Shown: positions 45,333 through 53,651 of the stretch, in pieces
Position numbering within the stretch: position 1 is the first letter of the stretch
Layout: the number at the start of each line of letters is the position of its first letter
Assembly (NCBI RefSeq): GCF_016756535.1
Contig: NZ_AP023247.1
Location: 2,356,501 to 2,420,500, forward strand
Direction of reading: 5' to 3'
From: Mesorhizobium sp. 131-2-1
GTDB taxonomy: Bacteria; Pseudomonadota; Alphaproteobacteria; Rhizobiales; Rhizobiaceae
Length of the DNA: 64,000 bases
The notes under the pieces: model-generated
Databases searched by the model: none
What the model was told of the DNA's origin: nothing
What the model saw: the letters and a program-made list of their open reading frames with translations, nothing else
Program-made: the position numbers and the translations under genes

Positions 45333-46241
45333 ATGGACGTCATGCTTTCGGAGGAGCTTGCCCAGATCGATCTGAATGCCTTGCAGGCATTGGTCATGGT
45401 TCATGACTGCCAGTCGTTTTCAGAGGCGTCGGAGCGCCTTGGCGTGAACCAGTCCACGATCAGCTATTCAATCAAGCGCCTGCGGAAGGCCTTCAACGAC
45501 CCGATCTTCGTTCGGCAGGGCAACTCAATTCTGTCGACCGACAAGTGCCGTCAGCTTGCCCAGGACGCGCGCGATGTTCTGGAGCGAATGCAGGCCCTGT
45601 CATCCCTGCAAGGCTTCGATCCCCGCACATCGACAGGCAGCGTGACGATCTCCTGTAACCATCACGAGCGCATGTTCCTGATGCCGGCGTTCGTCCGTCA
45701 GGTCCAGCAGCAGGCACCCCAGATCACCGTCAACATTTTTGAATCCGCGGTGCACGGCAAGCAGCAGCTGAAGGAGAACATCTGCGATATCGTGCTCGGT
45801 CCGGTGGCGATTTTCGGCGACATTTACTACAGACGCAAACTCTTCACCGATCGCTACGCCTGCATCATGGATTCCAGCCATCCGCTCGCGGTTGGCGAAC
45901 TGACGATGGATCGCTACAGGCAAACGCGGCACATCGCCGTGACGCACAATGGCCAGTGGGAAGCGTTGTATTTCGCGGCGCTTCGGGCAGCCGACATCAG
46001 GATCACGCCGAGCGTGATCGTGCCGAGTCACGACAATCTCGAAGCGCTGATCCGGGGCACGGAGCTGGTCGCGACCATCCCCCACCGCCTGGCCCGCCGA
46101 CTTTCAGACAAATTGACGTTGAAGCCCTTTCCGCTCGAGGTGCTGATTCAGATCGACATGTATTGGACCGAGCGCTCTCACTACTCGGGTCTGCATGCCT
46201 GGACGCGCCAAATCCTCGCTGAGGTGGCGGCAACGATCTGA
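45333..46241 (+). CDS. LysR family transcriptional regulator (NodD/NahR-like)
   Basis: The 302-aa protein has the LysR helix-turn-helix in residues 12-70 (LNALQALVMVHDCQSFSEAS, NQSTISYSIKRLRKAFNDPI) and the long effector domain of NodD/NahR-type activators, which respond to aromatic signals. It is divergent from the O-demethylase gene (98-base gap) and probably activates it when a methoxylated aromatic is present. ATG 45342 is an equal alternative start. Confidence 0.92.
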   Translation: MDVMLSEELAQIDLNALQALVMVHDCQSFSEASERLGVNQSTISYSIKRLRKAFNDPIFVRQGNSILSTDKCRQLAQDARDVLERMQALSSLQGFDPRTSTGSVTISCNHHERMFLMPAFVRQVQQQAPQITVNIFESAVHGKQQLKENICDIVLGPVAIFGDIYYRRKLFTDRYACIMDSSHPLAVGELTMDRYRQTRHIAVTHNGQWEALYFAALRAADIRITPSVIVPSHDNLEALIRGTELVATIPHRLARRLSDKLTLKPFPLEVLIQIDMYWTERSHYSGLHAWTRQILAEVAATI

Positions 46242-46298
46242 ACGGCCAGCAAAACCAGCTGACGAGGGTGTGGCGTCGCCGGGATGTTGGCCGTCGCC

Positions 46299-46838
46299 TT
46301 AGACTGTGGCGCCGAGCAAGACCACGGAAATCGTCGCCGGTTGGTCGCCGGGATTGCGCCATGCGTGGCGGGTGCCCTGCTGGACCACCGTATCGCCGGC
46401 GTTGAGCTCGACCGTCTTGCCATCGTCGAGTTCGAGGACCAGCCTGCCCTTGACCACCGTCACGTAGTCGACGGTCGGCGTCTCGTGCATGCCTGGATTA
46501 TCCGGCTCCATCCGCTCGGCAATGCCGGGGGATGCCTCGGTGAACTCGGGGCCGGCTAACGCGGGGTTCCATTCCGACGACATGAAGACGCTGTCTGGAG
46601 GAAAGGTGATGACCCAGAAAGACGACCCGCCTGCCGGCATGATCATGGTACCGGCGGTGTCCATGGGATCTCGATTGTCGACGTTGCTCAGCCCCGGCGT
46701 CCCTTCGATCTTCCATTGCGGCGACGACACGAAACCCGGCGTATGCCTAAGGACCATCTCCTGAGGCGAGGAGCCATCGCTGACGACCGCGGATTTGCCG
46801 GCTGTGTTCCTGCCAGTGACGACGCGCCGAACCTTCAT
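46299..46838 (-). CDS. Cupin domain protein
   Basis: The 179-aa protein ends with a single cupin barrel: MHETPTVDYVTVVKGRLVLE and LNAGDTVVQQGTRHAWRNPG. The N-terminal 90 residues form a separate strand-rich part. Such cupins are often encoded with aromatic catabolic genes and may be isomerases or sensors. The metal site is weak, with one clear His per motif, so dioxygenase activity is unlikely. Start 46838 follows GGGAGG. It lies 38 bases after the DoxX-like gene on the same strand. Confidence 0.82.
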   Translation of the reverse strand: MKVRRVVTGRNTAGKSAVVSDGSSPQEMVLRHTPGFVSSPQWKIEGTPGLSNVDNRDPMDTAGTMIMPAGGSSFWVITFPPDSVFMSSEWNPALAGPEFTEASPGIAERMEPDNPGMHETPTVDYVTVVKGRLVLELDDGKTVELNAGDTVVQQGTRHAWRNPGDQPATISVVLLGATV

Positions 46839-46876
46839 ATCAAACCTCCCAGGTAGAGTGGCCTCAAACTTGAAAG

Positions 46877-47230
46877 TCACAGGGCCGAGATGAGACAAGC
46901 GAGCGCCCAGAAAAGCGGGAACTCCGGTCCCATCTGCTGCCAACGCCACTTGACGCCGTTGATTTTCACGACTGCGTAAGATGCTCCGAGCAGCACCACG
47001 ATCGCGCAACCGGTCGCCGCTCTCGGATAGATATTGAAGACCATGCCGCCGGCTGCCAGCAGCTCCAAGACAATCGTCAGGACAAGAAAGGCCTTGCCGG
47101 GCCTCAGACCGGCTTTCTCAAACGTGCCCGGAGCCTTGTCGAAGTTCCTGACCTTCCCGATCAGATGCGGAAGGAACCAGATTCCGCACAGGATCCTGAG
47201 CGTATCCTGCGGCTGCAACTCGAACGGCAT
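46877..47230 (-). CDS. DoxX-like small membrane protein
   Basis: The 117-aa protein has four hydrophobic segments (residues 10-25, 45-65, 70-90, 100-117) and LRILCGIWFLPHLIGKVRNF, typical of DoxX/SURF4-like proteins. These are four-helix membrane proteins, some linked to electron transfer or thiol stress. It is probably co-transcribed with the cupin gene. The 225-base divergent gap to the dehydrogenase holds a GATAC operator. Confidence 0.72.
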   Translation of the reverse strand: MPFELQPQDTLRILCGIWFLPHLIGKVRNFDKAPGTFEKAGLRPGKAFLVLTIVLELLAAGGMVFNIYPRAATGCAIVVLLGASYAVVKINGVKWRWQQMGPEFPLFWALACLISAL

Positions 47231-47382
47231 TGTATGTCCTCTCCCCAAGCAGCATCGCGGCTGCAGTCCGTTGTCAGGCATGTCGCGTCCAAACGAGAAG
47301 CTGCGCGACTCTGCGCAACTCCATCGGCTAGGAGCGACACTGGTCTCGGCGCCGCAAATCGGGTCTTGCGTCACCCATTTCA

Positions 47383-47398
47383 GATACTGTACGGTATC
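47383..47398. promoter_or_regulatory. Candidate TetR-regulon operator 3 (GATAC-N6-GTATC)
   Basis: GATACTGTACGGTATC is the most symmetric member of the set. It sits 57 bases before the dehydrogenase-ligJ-ligK operon and also upstream of the divergent DoxX-cupin pair. Confidence 0.55.
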
Positions 47399-47455
47399 CA
47401 CAGTCCAATCGGAATGTCAATCCGACCCGGTTGGCGGGATTTGAGGAGGAACATC

Positions 47456-48562
47456 GTGACAGTGATGATGCGCGCCGCACGGCTGCATGCGGTAAATGAA
47501 CCAATGCGGATCGAGGAGGTCGCCAAGCCTCGAGCGTCCGGGACCGATGTCGTGGTCGAGGTCAAGGCCTGCGGCATGGTCCCAAACCTCGCCAACGTGC
47601 TGAACAACTGGGAGAACTGGTATCCCCACCAGCCGCTGCCCCCAAAGCCCGCGACTTTCGGGCTGGATCCTGCCGGCATCGTGCATGAAGTCGGCGAGCA
47701 GGTTGTTGCCCTGAAGCCCGGGGACCGCGTCTACGTCAATCCGCTGCGTTCGTGCGGCGCCTGCCACGCCTGCGCCAGCGGCAACCAGATGAAGTGCGAT
47801 TACTTCACCTTCGCCGGATATTTCGGCTTCAATCGCAACAGCTTGGAAATTTTCAAGCGCTATCCCGGGGGCGGCTTCGCTCAATTCATGAGCGCGCCCC
47901 AGAGCGCCATCGTCAAGATACCCGACAATATGACGTTTCCGCAGGCCGCCCGCATGGGCTATCTCGGCACGTCCTATTCCGCGCTCAAGAAGCTGGGCAA
48001 CCTTGCGGGCAAGTCGCTGATCATCAACGGTGCGACCGGAACGCTGGGTGTCGGTGCGACCCTGTTCGCGCTAACTATGGGGATTTCCACGATATACGCG
48101 GTCGCGCGAGGCAAGCCACTACTGGAAAAGCTGAGGCGCCTCGCTCCGAACCGGATCGAGACCTTTTCCAATCTGGACGGACAGGTCGCGGAGTGGGTGC
48201 GCTCCAAGAACCACGCCGGCGCGGATTTCATGCTCGACAGCCTTGGCGCGGTGGCCGACGTCAACGCGATGAAGGACGCAATGTTGGGGGTCAAGCGCGG
48301 CGGCAGCATCGTCAATATCGGCGGCACGGGCGCCGACATGCTGTTCAACACCAAATGGTGGATGGACAACTCGATGGTGCTCACCGGTTCGGCCTGGCTC
48401 AGCACCGCGGAGGGTATGGAGATCGCGGAGCTGGTCCGGTCAGGCGCAGTCGACCTTTCAGTGCTGGAAGCCCGCACCTATCCGCTGGACCAGATCAACG
48501 AGGCGATCAACGGCGTGGCCTCGGGCGACGGCGGCTTCACCAACTACGTGCTGGAACCCTAA
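47456..48562 (+). CDS. Zinc-type medium-chain alcohol dehydrogenase
   Basis: The 368-aa MDR enzyme has the GroES-like catalytic domain (GLDPAGIVHEVGEQVVALKP, four structural-zinc cysteines in CGACHACASGNQMKC) and a Rossmann domain (IINGATGTLGVGATLFA). The usual catalytic Cys-Gly-x-x-His motif reads KACGMVPNL, so the His position is changed. GTG 47456 follows AGGAGGA closely. First gene of the operon with ligJ and ligK, so it may oxidise an aromatic alcohol or semialdehyde intermediate. Exact substrate unknown. Confidence 0.9.
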   Translation: MTVMMRAARLHAVNEPMRIEEVAKPRASGTDVVVEVKACGMVPNLANVLNNWENWYPHQPLPPKPATFGLDPAGIVHEVGEQVVALKPGDRVYVNPLRSCGACHACASGNQMKCDYFTFAGYFGFNRNSLEIFKRYPGGGFAQFMSAPQSAIVKIPDNMTFPQAARMGYLGTSYSALKKLGNLAGKSLIINGATGTLGVGATLFALTMGISTIYAVARGKPLLEKLRRLAPNRIETFSNLDGQVAEWVRSKNHAGADFMLDSLGAVADVNAMKDAMLGVKRGGSIVNIGGTGADMLFNTKWWMDNSMVLTGSAWLSTAEGMEIAELVRSGAVDLSVLEARTYPLDQINEAINGVASGDGGFTNYVLEP

Positions 48563-48640
48563 GCCGAGGCGGGCGCCGGTCGCTGCGCCGGCGAGAACTC
48601 ATTGCCGGCACAATCGGACGCCAGCGGGTTGGAGAATGCC

Positions 48641-49663
48641 ATGATAATCGACTGCCACGGCCACTACACGACTGAGCCCCCAGCGCATCATGCCTATCGC
48701 AAGGCACAGATGGAGTTTGCCGAGGGCACGCGGGACGCAGGTCCGACCTATCCCGACATAAGCGATGAGGTGCTTCGGGCGACGATCGAAGACAACCAGC
48801 TTCGCCTTCAGCGGGAGCGCGGCTCTGACCTGACATTCCTGTCGCCGCGGGCATCCGGCATGGGCCATCATATCGGCAGCGCGGCATTGAATGCCGAATG
48901 GTCCCGTGTCTCCAATGATCTCATTGCGCGCATCGTGGACATGTTCCCTCGGAACTTTGCCGGTGTCTGCCAACTGCCGCAGTCAATGGGCGGTGATCTT
49001 GCTCCGGTGCTCGCCGAACTCGATCGCTGTGTGGTCGAGCTCGGCTTCGTCGGCTGCAACCTCAACCCGGATCCGTCCGGCGGCTTCTGGTCGGCACCGC
49101 CAATCTACGACCGCTACTGGTATCCTCTCTTCGAGCGGATGGTCGAACTCGAAGTGCCGGCCATGATCCACGTCTCGGGAGCGTGCTCGGCCTGCCTGCA
49201 CACCACCGGCGCGCACTACATCAATGCCGACACCACCGTGTTCATGCAGTTGATCCAGGGCGACCTGTTTCGCAACTTCCCTGATCTCAAGCTGATCATT
49301 CCCCATGGCGGCGGCGCGGTTCCCTATCATTGGGGCCGCTATCGCGGGCTGGCCATCATGATGGACAAGCCGGATCTCGCCACTCACCTGATGCGCAACG
49401 TCTATTTCGACACCTGCGTCTACCACCAAGCGGGAATCGACACGCTGTTTCGCGTGATCGGTCCGGACAACATCCTCTTCGGCTCGGAACTTCTTGGCGC
49501 GGTCAAGGCCGTGGACCCGCTGACCGGCTTCAACTTCGACGACACGCGCCGCTATGTCGATGCCTTGGGCCTCGACGAGGCCGGCCGCGCGGCGGTGTTC
49601 GAAGGCAATGCGCGCAAAGTCTACCCGAGGCTCGACGCGAGGCTCAAGCGACAGAGCCGATAG
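48641..49663 (+). CDS. ligJ: 4-oxalomesaconate hydratase, LigJ-type amidohydrolase family
   Basis: The 340-aa TIM-barrel protein starts [20 protein letters not shown], with the metal-binding DxHxH variant, and follows LigJ closely: [58 protein letters not shown], and [13 protein letters not shown]. LigJ hydrates 4-oxalomesaconate to 4-carboxy-4-hydroxy-2-oxoadipate in the gallate and protocatechuate 4,5-cleavage routes. The next gene encodes the matching aldolase. Related decarboxylases of the same superfamily are a weaker alternative. Confidence 0.9.
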   Translation: MIIDCHGHYTTEPPAHHAYRKAQMEFAEGTRDAGPTYPDISDEVLRATIEDNQLRLQRERGSDLTFLSPRASGMGHHIGSAALNAEWSRVSNDLIARIVDMFPRNFAGVCQLPQSMGGDLAPVLAELDRCVVELGFVGCNLNPDPSGGFWSAPPIYDRYWYPLFERMVELEVPAMIHVSGACSACLHTTGAHYINADTTVFMQLIQGDLFRNFPDLKLIIPHGGGAVPYHWGRYRGLAIMMDKPDLATHLMRNVYFDTCVYHQAGIDTLFRVIGPDNILFGSELLGAVKAVDPLTGFNFDDTRRYVDALGLDEAGRAAVFEGNARKVYPRLDARLKRQSR

Positions 49664-49704
49664 GCAGGATATGTCGATCGAAGCAGCCAATCCCTGGAGA
49701 TATC

Positions 49705-50376
49705 ATGGCAAAAGTCGTGACAACCGCCGAACGCACGCCGATCGAACTGTGCGATGCACTGGGTGCACTGGGCGTGGCCACTGTGCATGAGGCCCAGGGA
49801 CGCAAGGGGCTGCTGGCCTCCCGGCTGCGCCCCATCTATAACGGCGCCAAGATCGGTGGCAACGCGCTTACCTGCGAGGTCGCGCCTGGCGACAACTGGA
49901 CCATCCATGTGGCGTTGGAGCAGGCACGACCGGGCGACATACTCGTCGTGACACCCACCTCGCCGTGCGAGGACGGTTTTTTCGGCGACCTTCTGGCTGA
50001 ATCGGCGATGGCACTCGGCATCCGGGGTCTCGTGATCGATGCCGGGGTGCGCGACGTGGCTACGTTGCGGGCAATGAAGTTTCCGGTTTGGTCGAAGGCT
50101 ATCTTCGCCCAGGGAACGGTGAAGGAAACGCTTTGCGATTGCCAGGTTCCCATCATCTGCGCCGGCGTCTGCATCTGCCCGGGCGACGTGATCGTCGCCG
50201 ATGACGATGGCGTCTGCGTGGTATCCCGCGCGAACGCCGAGTCGGTTGCTAGAACGGCGCGAGAGCGGGAGGCGGCCGAGGAGGACAAACGCCGTCTCTA
50301 TGCCGCCGGCAAGCTCAGCCTCGATGTCAACACGATGCGCGAACGCCTTCGGTTGAAGGGGCTTGTCTACGAATAG
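49705..50376 (+). CDS. ligK: 4-carboxy-4-hydroxy-2-oxoadipate aldolase/oxaloacetate decarboxylase, RraA-like
   Basis: The 223-aa protein shows the CHA aldolase pattern of the RraA fold: [55 protein letters not shown], and the active-site [15 protein letters not shown]. It splits CHA into pyruvate and oxaloacetate and can decarboxylate the latter. ATG 49705 follows CTGGAGA. It ends the operon, 7 bases before the convergent TetR gene. Length is as in LigK/ProA (about 225 aa). Confidence 0.93.
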   Translation: MAKVVTTAERTPIELCDALGALGVATVHEAQGRKGLLASRLRPIYNGAKIGGNALTCEVAPGDNWTIHVALEQARPGDILVVTPTSPCEDGFFGDLLAESAMALGIRGLVIDAGVRDVATLRAMKFPVWSKAIFAQGTVKETLCDCQVPIICAGVCICPGDVIVADDDGVCVVSRANAESVARTAREREAAEEDKRRLYAAGKLSLDVNTMRERLRLKGLVYE

Positions 50377-50383
50377 ATGACGA

Positions 50384-51031
50384 TCAGGAGGCTGCGGTCC
50401 GCCGCCGTGCGGCTTTCTCGACCTTGTATCTGTAGAGATGGGCCTCGTGCATCGACGTCAGCGCAACCCGAACCATTTCGCCGGGCGCCTTGTCGTCCAT
50501 GAAACTCGACATGCCGCCGTAGATAAGTTCGAGAACGATGCCGCCGACATAGAGGGGGCGGGGCTCGGCGACATCATGCGGAAATAGCTTGTCCGACAGG
50601 AGTCGGCCTAGCCCCTCCCACTGATCACTGAACAGACGCAGGTGCCGGTCCTCCAGGGTGTTGTCGCGACGCGCGATGCGCAGCAGGTCAATGGCCAAGG
50701 TTCCCCAGCGCTTGTCCTTGGCACGTTGATTGGCCCACTCGCAAAGGGATTCGATGACGTCCGTCGGCTCGTCGATGCTTCGAAGCCTTTCGGTCAGTTC
50801 GACCACATCCCCGCCGGCGTTGCGCTCTAGGAGCTGAAGGAAGATATCTTCCTTGTTCGTGAAGTTGGAGTAGAAGGCGCCCTTCGAGAAGCCGGCCTCC
50901 TCTGCAATCCGCTCGATCGATGCGCCGGAGTAGCCGTCTCGGGCTACCATCTCGCTAGCCGACGCCAGCAGCTTTTCGCGCGTCAAGGCTTGGCTTTGTT
51001 CACGGGTCAGTCGCGCCATTTCGAAATCCAT
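50384..51031 (-). CDS. TetR family regulator, probable master of the GATAC regulon
   Basis: The 215-aa repressor has its helix-turn-helix in residues 15-60 (IERIAEEAGFSKGAFYSNFT) and a C-terminal domain like TetR_C_6 members. Its upstream region contains GTATC/GATAC repeats also found before the Liv operon, the dehydrogenase operon and the SBP gene. It probably represses all of these until an aromatic or CoA ligand binds. ATG 51019 is an alternative start. Confidence 0.93.
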   Translation of the reverse strand: MDFEMARLTREQSQALTREKLLASASEMVARDGYSGASIERIAEEAGFSKGAFYSNFTNKEDIFLQLLERNAGGDVVELTERLRSIDEPTDVIESLCEWANQRAKDKRWGTLAIDLLRIARRDNTLEDRHLRLFSDQWEGLGRLLSDKLFPHDVAEPRPLYVGGIVLELIYGGMSSFMDDKAPGEMVRVALTSMHEAHLYRYKVEKAARRRTAAS

Positions 51032-51040
51032 CCAATGAAC

Positions 51041-51062
51041 GTATCAGGATACCCAGCGTATC
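51041..51062. promoter_or_regulatory. Candidate TetR-regulon operator 4 (overlapping GTATC/GATAC units)
   Basis: GTATC-AG-GATAC-CCAGC-GTATC contains three half sites, 10 bases upstream of the TetR start. The unit GATACCCAGCGTATC has N5 spacing. The placement suits autorepression. Confidence 0.5.
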
Positions 51063-51165
51063 TGAGTATTCAAGTTAGAGGGCTCGATCGCTGGGGGCAA
51101 GCGGAAGGTGGGCAAGCAGGTGCTGGATTTCTTTGGCGCAAAGGGCAACTCGGTTCAGCAGGCAG

Positions 51166-52101
51166 TCACGCGGTGGCACTGAGGTAGGAAGCGTCAAAGA
51201 CTTTGAGCGCTTCGCCGCGGCGGGCCTCATCGAGCAATTTCGCACTGATCATTAGGTCGACCGTCGTATGCAGCGCATTTTCAGGCACGGCGAGCTTGTC
51301 CGGCCACATGCCCATGTCGCGCATGTATTCCAGACCGCGATTGGCCAGTGTTGGGCTTTCTGGCGTGGTGATGCGTTGGAAGATTGGCAGCGTGATGTCC
51401 TGCCTCGTAGGGTCATTGGTTATCGCATGAGCCTCAATCAGGGCCTTGATGAAGCGGATCACCAGTTCTCGATTTGCTTGCAGCCACGATGATCGGCCGA
51501 TGATCGCGGTGAAAACGATCTCGGGTATGAACTCGTTCACCTCGCCGATCAATTTGTACCCTTGGTCCTCGGCCAGGAAGTTCCAGGGTGCAGGCTGGGG
51601 AGCACAGTCGATTTCCCCGAGCTGCAGCGCCTCCCAGCGTTTAGTATGGATACCCGCAAGCACGAACTGATAGTCGCCCGGGTAGCGTAGTCCTTGGGAG
51701 GCCAGCACAATTTGCGTATAGATCGCCGTACCTTCGGTCAGCGAGGACGTGCCTATATTCTTTCCTTTCAGGTCGGCCAGGGATCCGATCTCAGGCCGCG
51801 CCACGATCGACATAGGCAGCCGCACCGCATTGGCCGCCACAATTCGAAGTTCTCCACCCTTTACGAAGTCCGCGACTGCCCCTTCCGGCGGCGTGATCGC
51901 AAGGTCAGCCTCGCCCTCGAGGACCGCGCTCGTTGCCTTGTCGACGCTGCCGAATCGCTTGTATTCGATCGCAATGCCGTGCTTGGCGAATAGCCCTAGC
52001 TCCTCTGCCACGAAGACCGGAAGCCAGTTAAATCCCTGTGCCCCGCCAGCAAGGCGAAGGCCGATCGGCGTGGAAGTGCTAACGGTCGTATTACGCGCCA
52101 C
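51166..52101 (-). CDS. SsuA/THI5-like substrate-binding protein without signal peptide
   Basis: The 311-aa protein has the NMT1/SsuA type II binding-protein fold: GAQGFNWLPVFVAEELGLFA, EGEADLAITPPEGAVADFVK, and ADLKGKNIGTSSLTEGTAIY. It starts at GTG 52101, with GGAGG nine bases upstream, and has no signal peptide, lipobox or Tat motif. No permease or ATPase of the NitT/TauT type is nearby. It may therefore be a cytoplasmic binding protein or an enzyme using this fold. A GATAC-like site lies upstream. Confidence 0.84.
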   Translation of the reverse strand: MARNTTVSTSTPIGLRLAGGAQGFNWLPVFVAEELGLFAKHGIAIEYKRFGSVDKATSAVLEGEADLAITPPEGAVADFVKGGELRIVAANAVRLPMSIVARPEIGSLADLKGKNIGTSSLTEGTAIYTQIVLASQGLRYPGDYQFVLAGIHTKRWEALQLGEIDCAPQPAPWNFLAEDQGYKLIGEVNEFIPEIVFTAIIGRSSWLQANRELVIRFIKALIEAHAITNDPTRQDITLPIFQRITTPESPTLANRGLEYMRDMGMWPDKLAVPENALHTTVDLMISAKLLDEARRGEALKVFDASYLSATA

Positions 52102-52145
52102 TTTGTTTTCCTCCAGCCGGAATTCAGCAGCCGAGTTTCCCTTGA

Positions 52146-52160
52146 AATACCAAACGTATT
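52146..52160. promoter_or_regulatory. Candidate TetR-regulon operator 5 (AATAC-N5-GTATT)
   Basis: AATACCAAACGTATT, 45 bases upstream of the SBP start, followed by TTGAATTC and GTATGTCAA, which also follow site 1. Weaker than the other members at the outer bases. Confidence 0.4.
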
Positions 52161-52591
52161 TGAATTCTATAAGGTATGTCAATTGACATGTTGGCGGACG
52201 CGCTCGTCCAGGGCCGGCGACCTTCACAATCTGCGAGACATTCTTCGCTGATGTCCTTCGGCAGAAGCGCGCGGACAGCCTCGGCAACCCCGACCCAGCT
52301 TACGCTGATGCTCGGCCTTCGAAGATGATCGTCCCGCATCCAGAAGCCTGACGTGCGCGACCATCAGCCGTACAACAGTATCGACCTGAATTGGCCGGCA
52401 AGCAGCCGTTATTCAACCGGGTTATGAAGCTGCCCTAGATTCTGAATTGGACGGGTGTGGTCGTCTCAGGAACGGTACGCCACGCAAGAGCAGTGCCCGA
52501 GGCGTGCAAAATCCTTCGCGAACGAGGAGCGAAACGGAGGGACTTGCGTCCATCCGCGGTGCCTCGAGAGAACGCAAACAGAGGTCCGAAA
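52161..52591. other. Non-coding stretch between divergent genes
   Basis: Beyond the operator-like site at its edge, no gene, repeat or hairpin of note is seen in these 430 bases. Short minus-strand frames lack ribosome sites. Confidence 0.5.
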
Positions 52592-53635
52592 ATGGTCGCT
52601 CCCCGGATAATACTTGATCGTTTGTTCGACGACACCGAAGGCTCTATCCAGCCCCGGCCGACCAGCAGCGACGCCATCAATCCTACCCGTCGCGCCTTTT
52701 TGGCCGCCGGCTGTTTTTGCTTGGCCACCTGTTTTGCGACGCCTCTGTTGGCGGATGCGCCCATGGCGAAAAGCCAGGCGCCCGGGTTTTATCGCCTGGC
52801 GGTCGGCGATTTTGAGATAACGGCGCTATCCGATGGCAGCAATATGCTGCCAGCTGCGAAGCTGCTGCAGGGCGACCCGGCCCGGATCGAAGCAGCTCTG
52901 AAACGCAGCTACCTCGGCGACCTCATCGAGACCTCGCACAATTCCTTCCTCGTGAATACTGGAGCCAGGCTGGTCTTGATCGACGCCGGTGCAGGCTCCC
53001 TGTTGGGGCCAACCACAGGCCATCTGCTCAGCAATCTGCGCGCGTCAGGGTATCAGCCTGAGCAGATCGATGAGCTTTACCTCACACATCTGCACGCGGA
53101 TCACGTTGGCGGTCTCATGGCCGAGGGCCAGAGAGTTTTTCCCAATGCAACTGTCCGTGTCGACAAGCGGGACACCGATTACTGGCTAAGCGAGGCAAAC
53201 ATGCTCGCTGCTCCGGCTGAAGCGAAGCGGTTCTTTGAGGCCGCGATAGCGTCGATCACGCCATACATGCGCGCTGGCAAGCTCGCCGTCTTCGACGGCA
53301 ACACCGACCTCGTGCCTGGCGTGCGGGCGCAAACCGCTTATGGGCACACGCCCGGACACACCATGTATGTGGTCGAGAGCAGGGGCCAGAAGATAGTGCT
53401 GTGGGGCGACGTCGTGCATGTCGCTGCCGTGCAATTCAAGGACCCTTCCGTCACAATCCGGTACGATGGGGACGCATCCGAGGCCGAACACGTGCATGAG
53501 CTCGCATTCGCTGATGCGGCAGAGAATGGCTACATTGTGGGCGGTGCGCACATATCGTTTCCTGGGTTGGGCCGCGTGCGCCGCGACGCAGGGAACGCCT
53601 ACACCTATGTGCCCCTGGATTACAGTCAGGGATAG
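52592..53635 (+). CDS. Exported MBL-fold metallohydrolase
   Basis: The 347-aa protein has a Tat-like signal region (NPTRRAFLAAGCFCLATCF near residues 28-46). A metallo-beta-lactamase domain follows, with the zinc motif HLHADHVGG at about residue 167, later GHTPGHTMYV, LWGDVVHVAA and the terminal IVGGAHISFPG. This is the quorum-lactonase-like MBL subgroup, which hydrolyses lactones or esters. ATG 52592 is preferred over the far upstream frame. Substrate unknown; export suggests a periplasmic target. Confidence 0.89.
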   Translation: MVAPRIILDRLFDDTEGSIQPRPTSSDAINPTRRAFLAAGCFCLATCFATPLLADAPMAKSQAPGFYRLAVGDFEITALSDGSNMLPAAKLLQGDPARIEAALKRSYLGDLIETSHNSFLVNTGARLVLIDAGAGSLLGPTTGHLLSNLRASGYQPEQIDELYLTHLHADHVGGLMAEGQRVFPNATVRVDKRDTDYWLSEANMLAAPAEAKRFFEAAIASITPYMRAGKLAVFDGNTDLVPGVRAQTAYGHTPGHTMYVVESRGQKIVLWGDVVHVAAVQFKDPSVTIRYDGDASEAEHVHELAFADAAENGYIVGGAHISFPGLGRVRRDAGNAYTYVPLDYSQG

Positions 53636-53651
53636 GAGTCCATAAGCCATA

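Noticed and set aside
52124..52339. Minus-strand 71-codon frame upstream of the SBP gene
   Set aside because: No ribosome site, overlaps the operator-like region, and has no similarity I can recognise.
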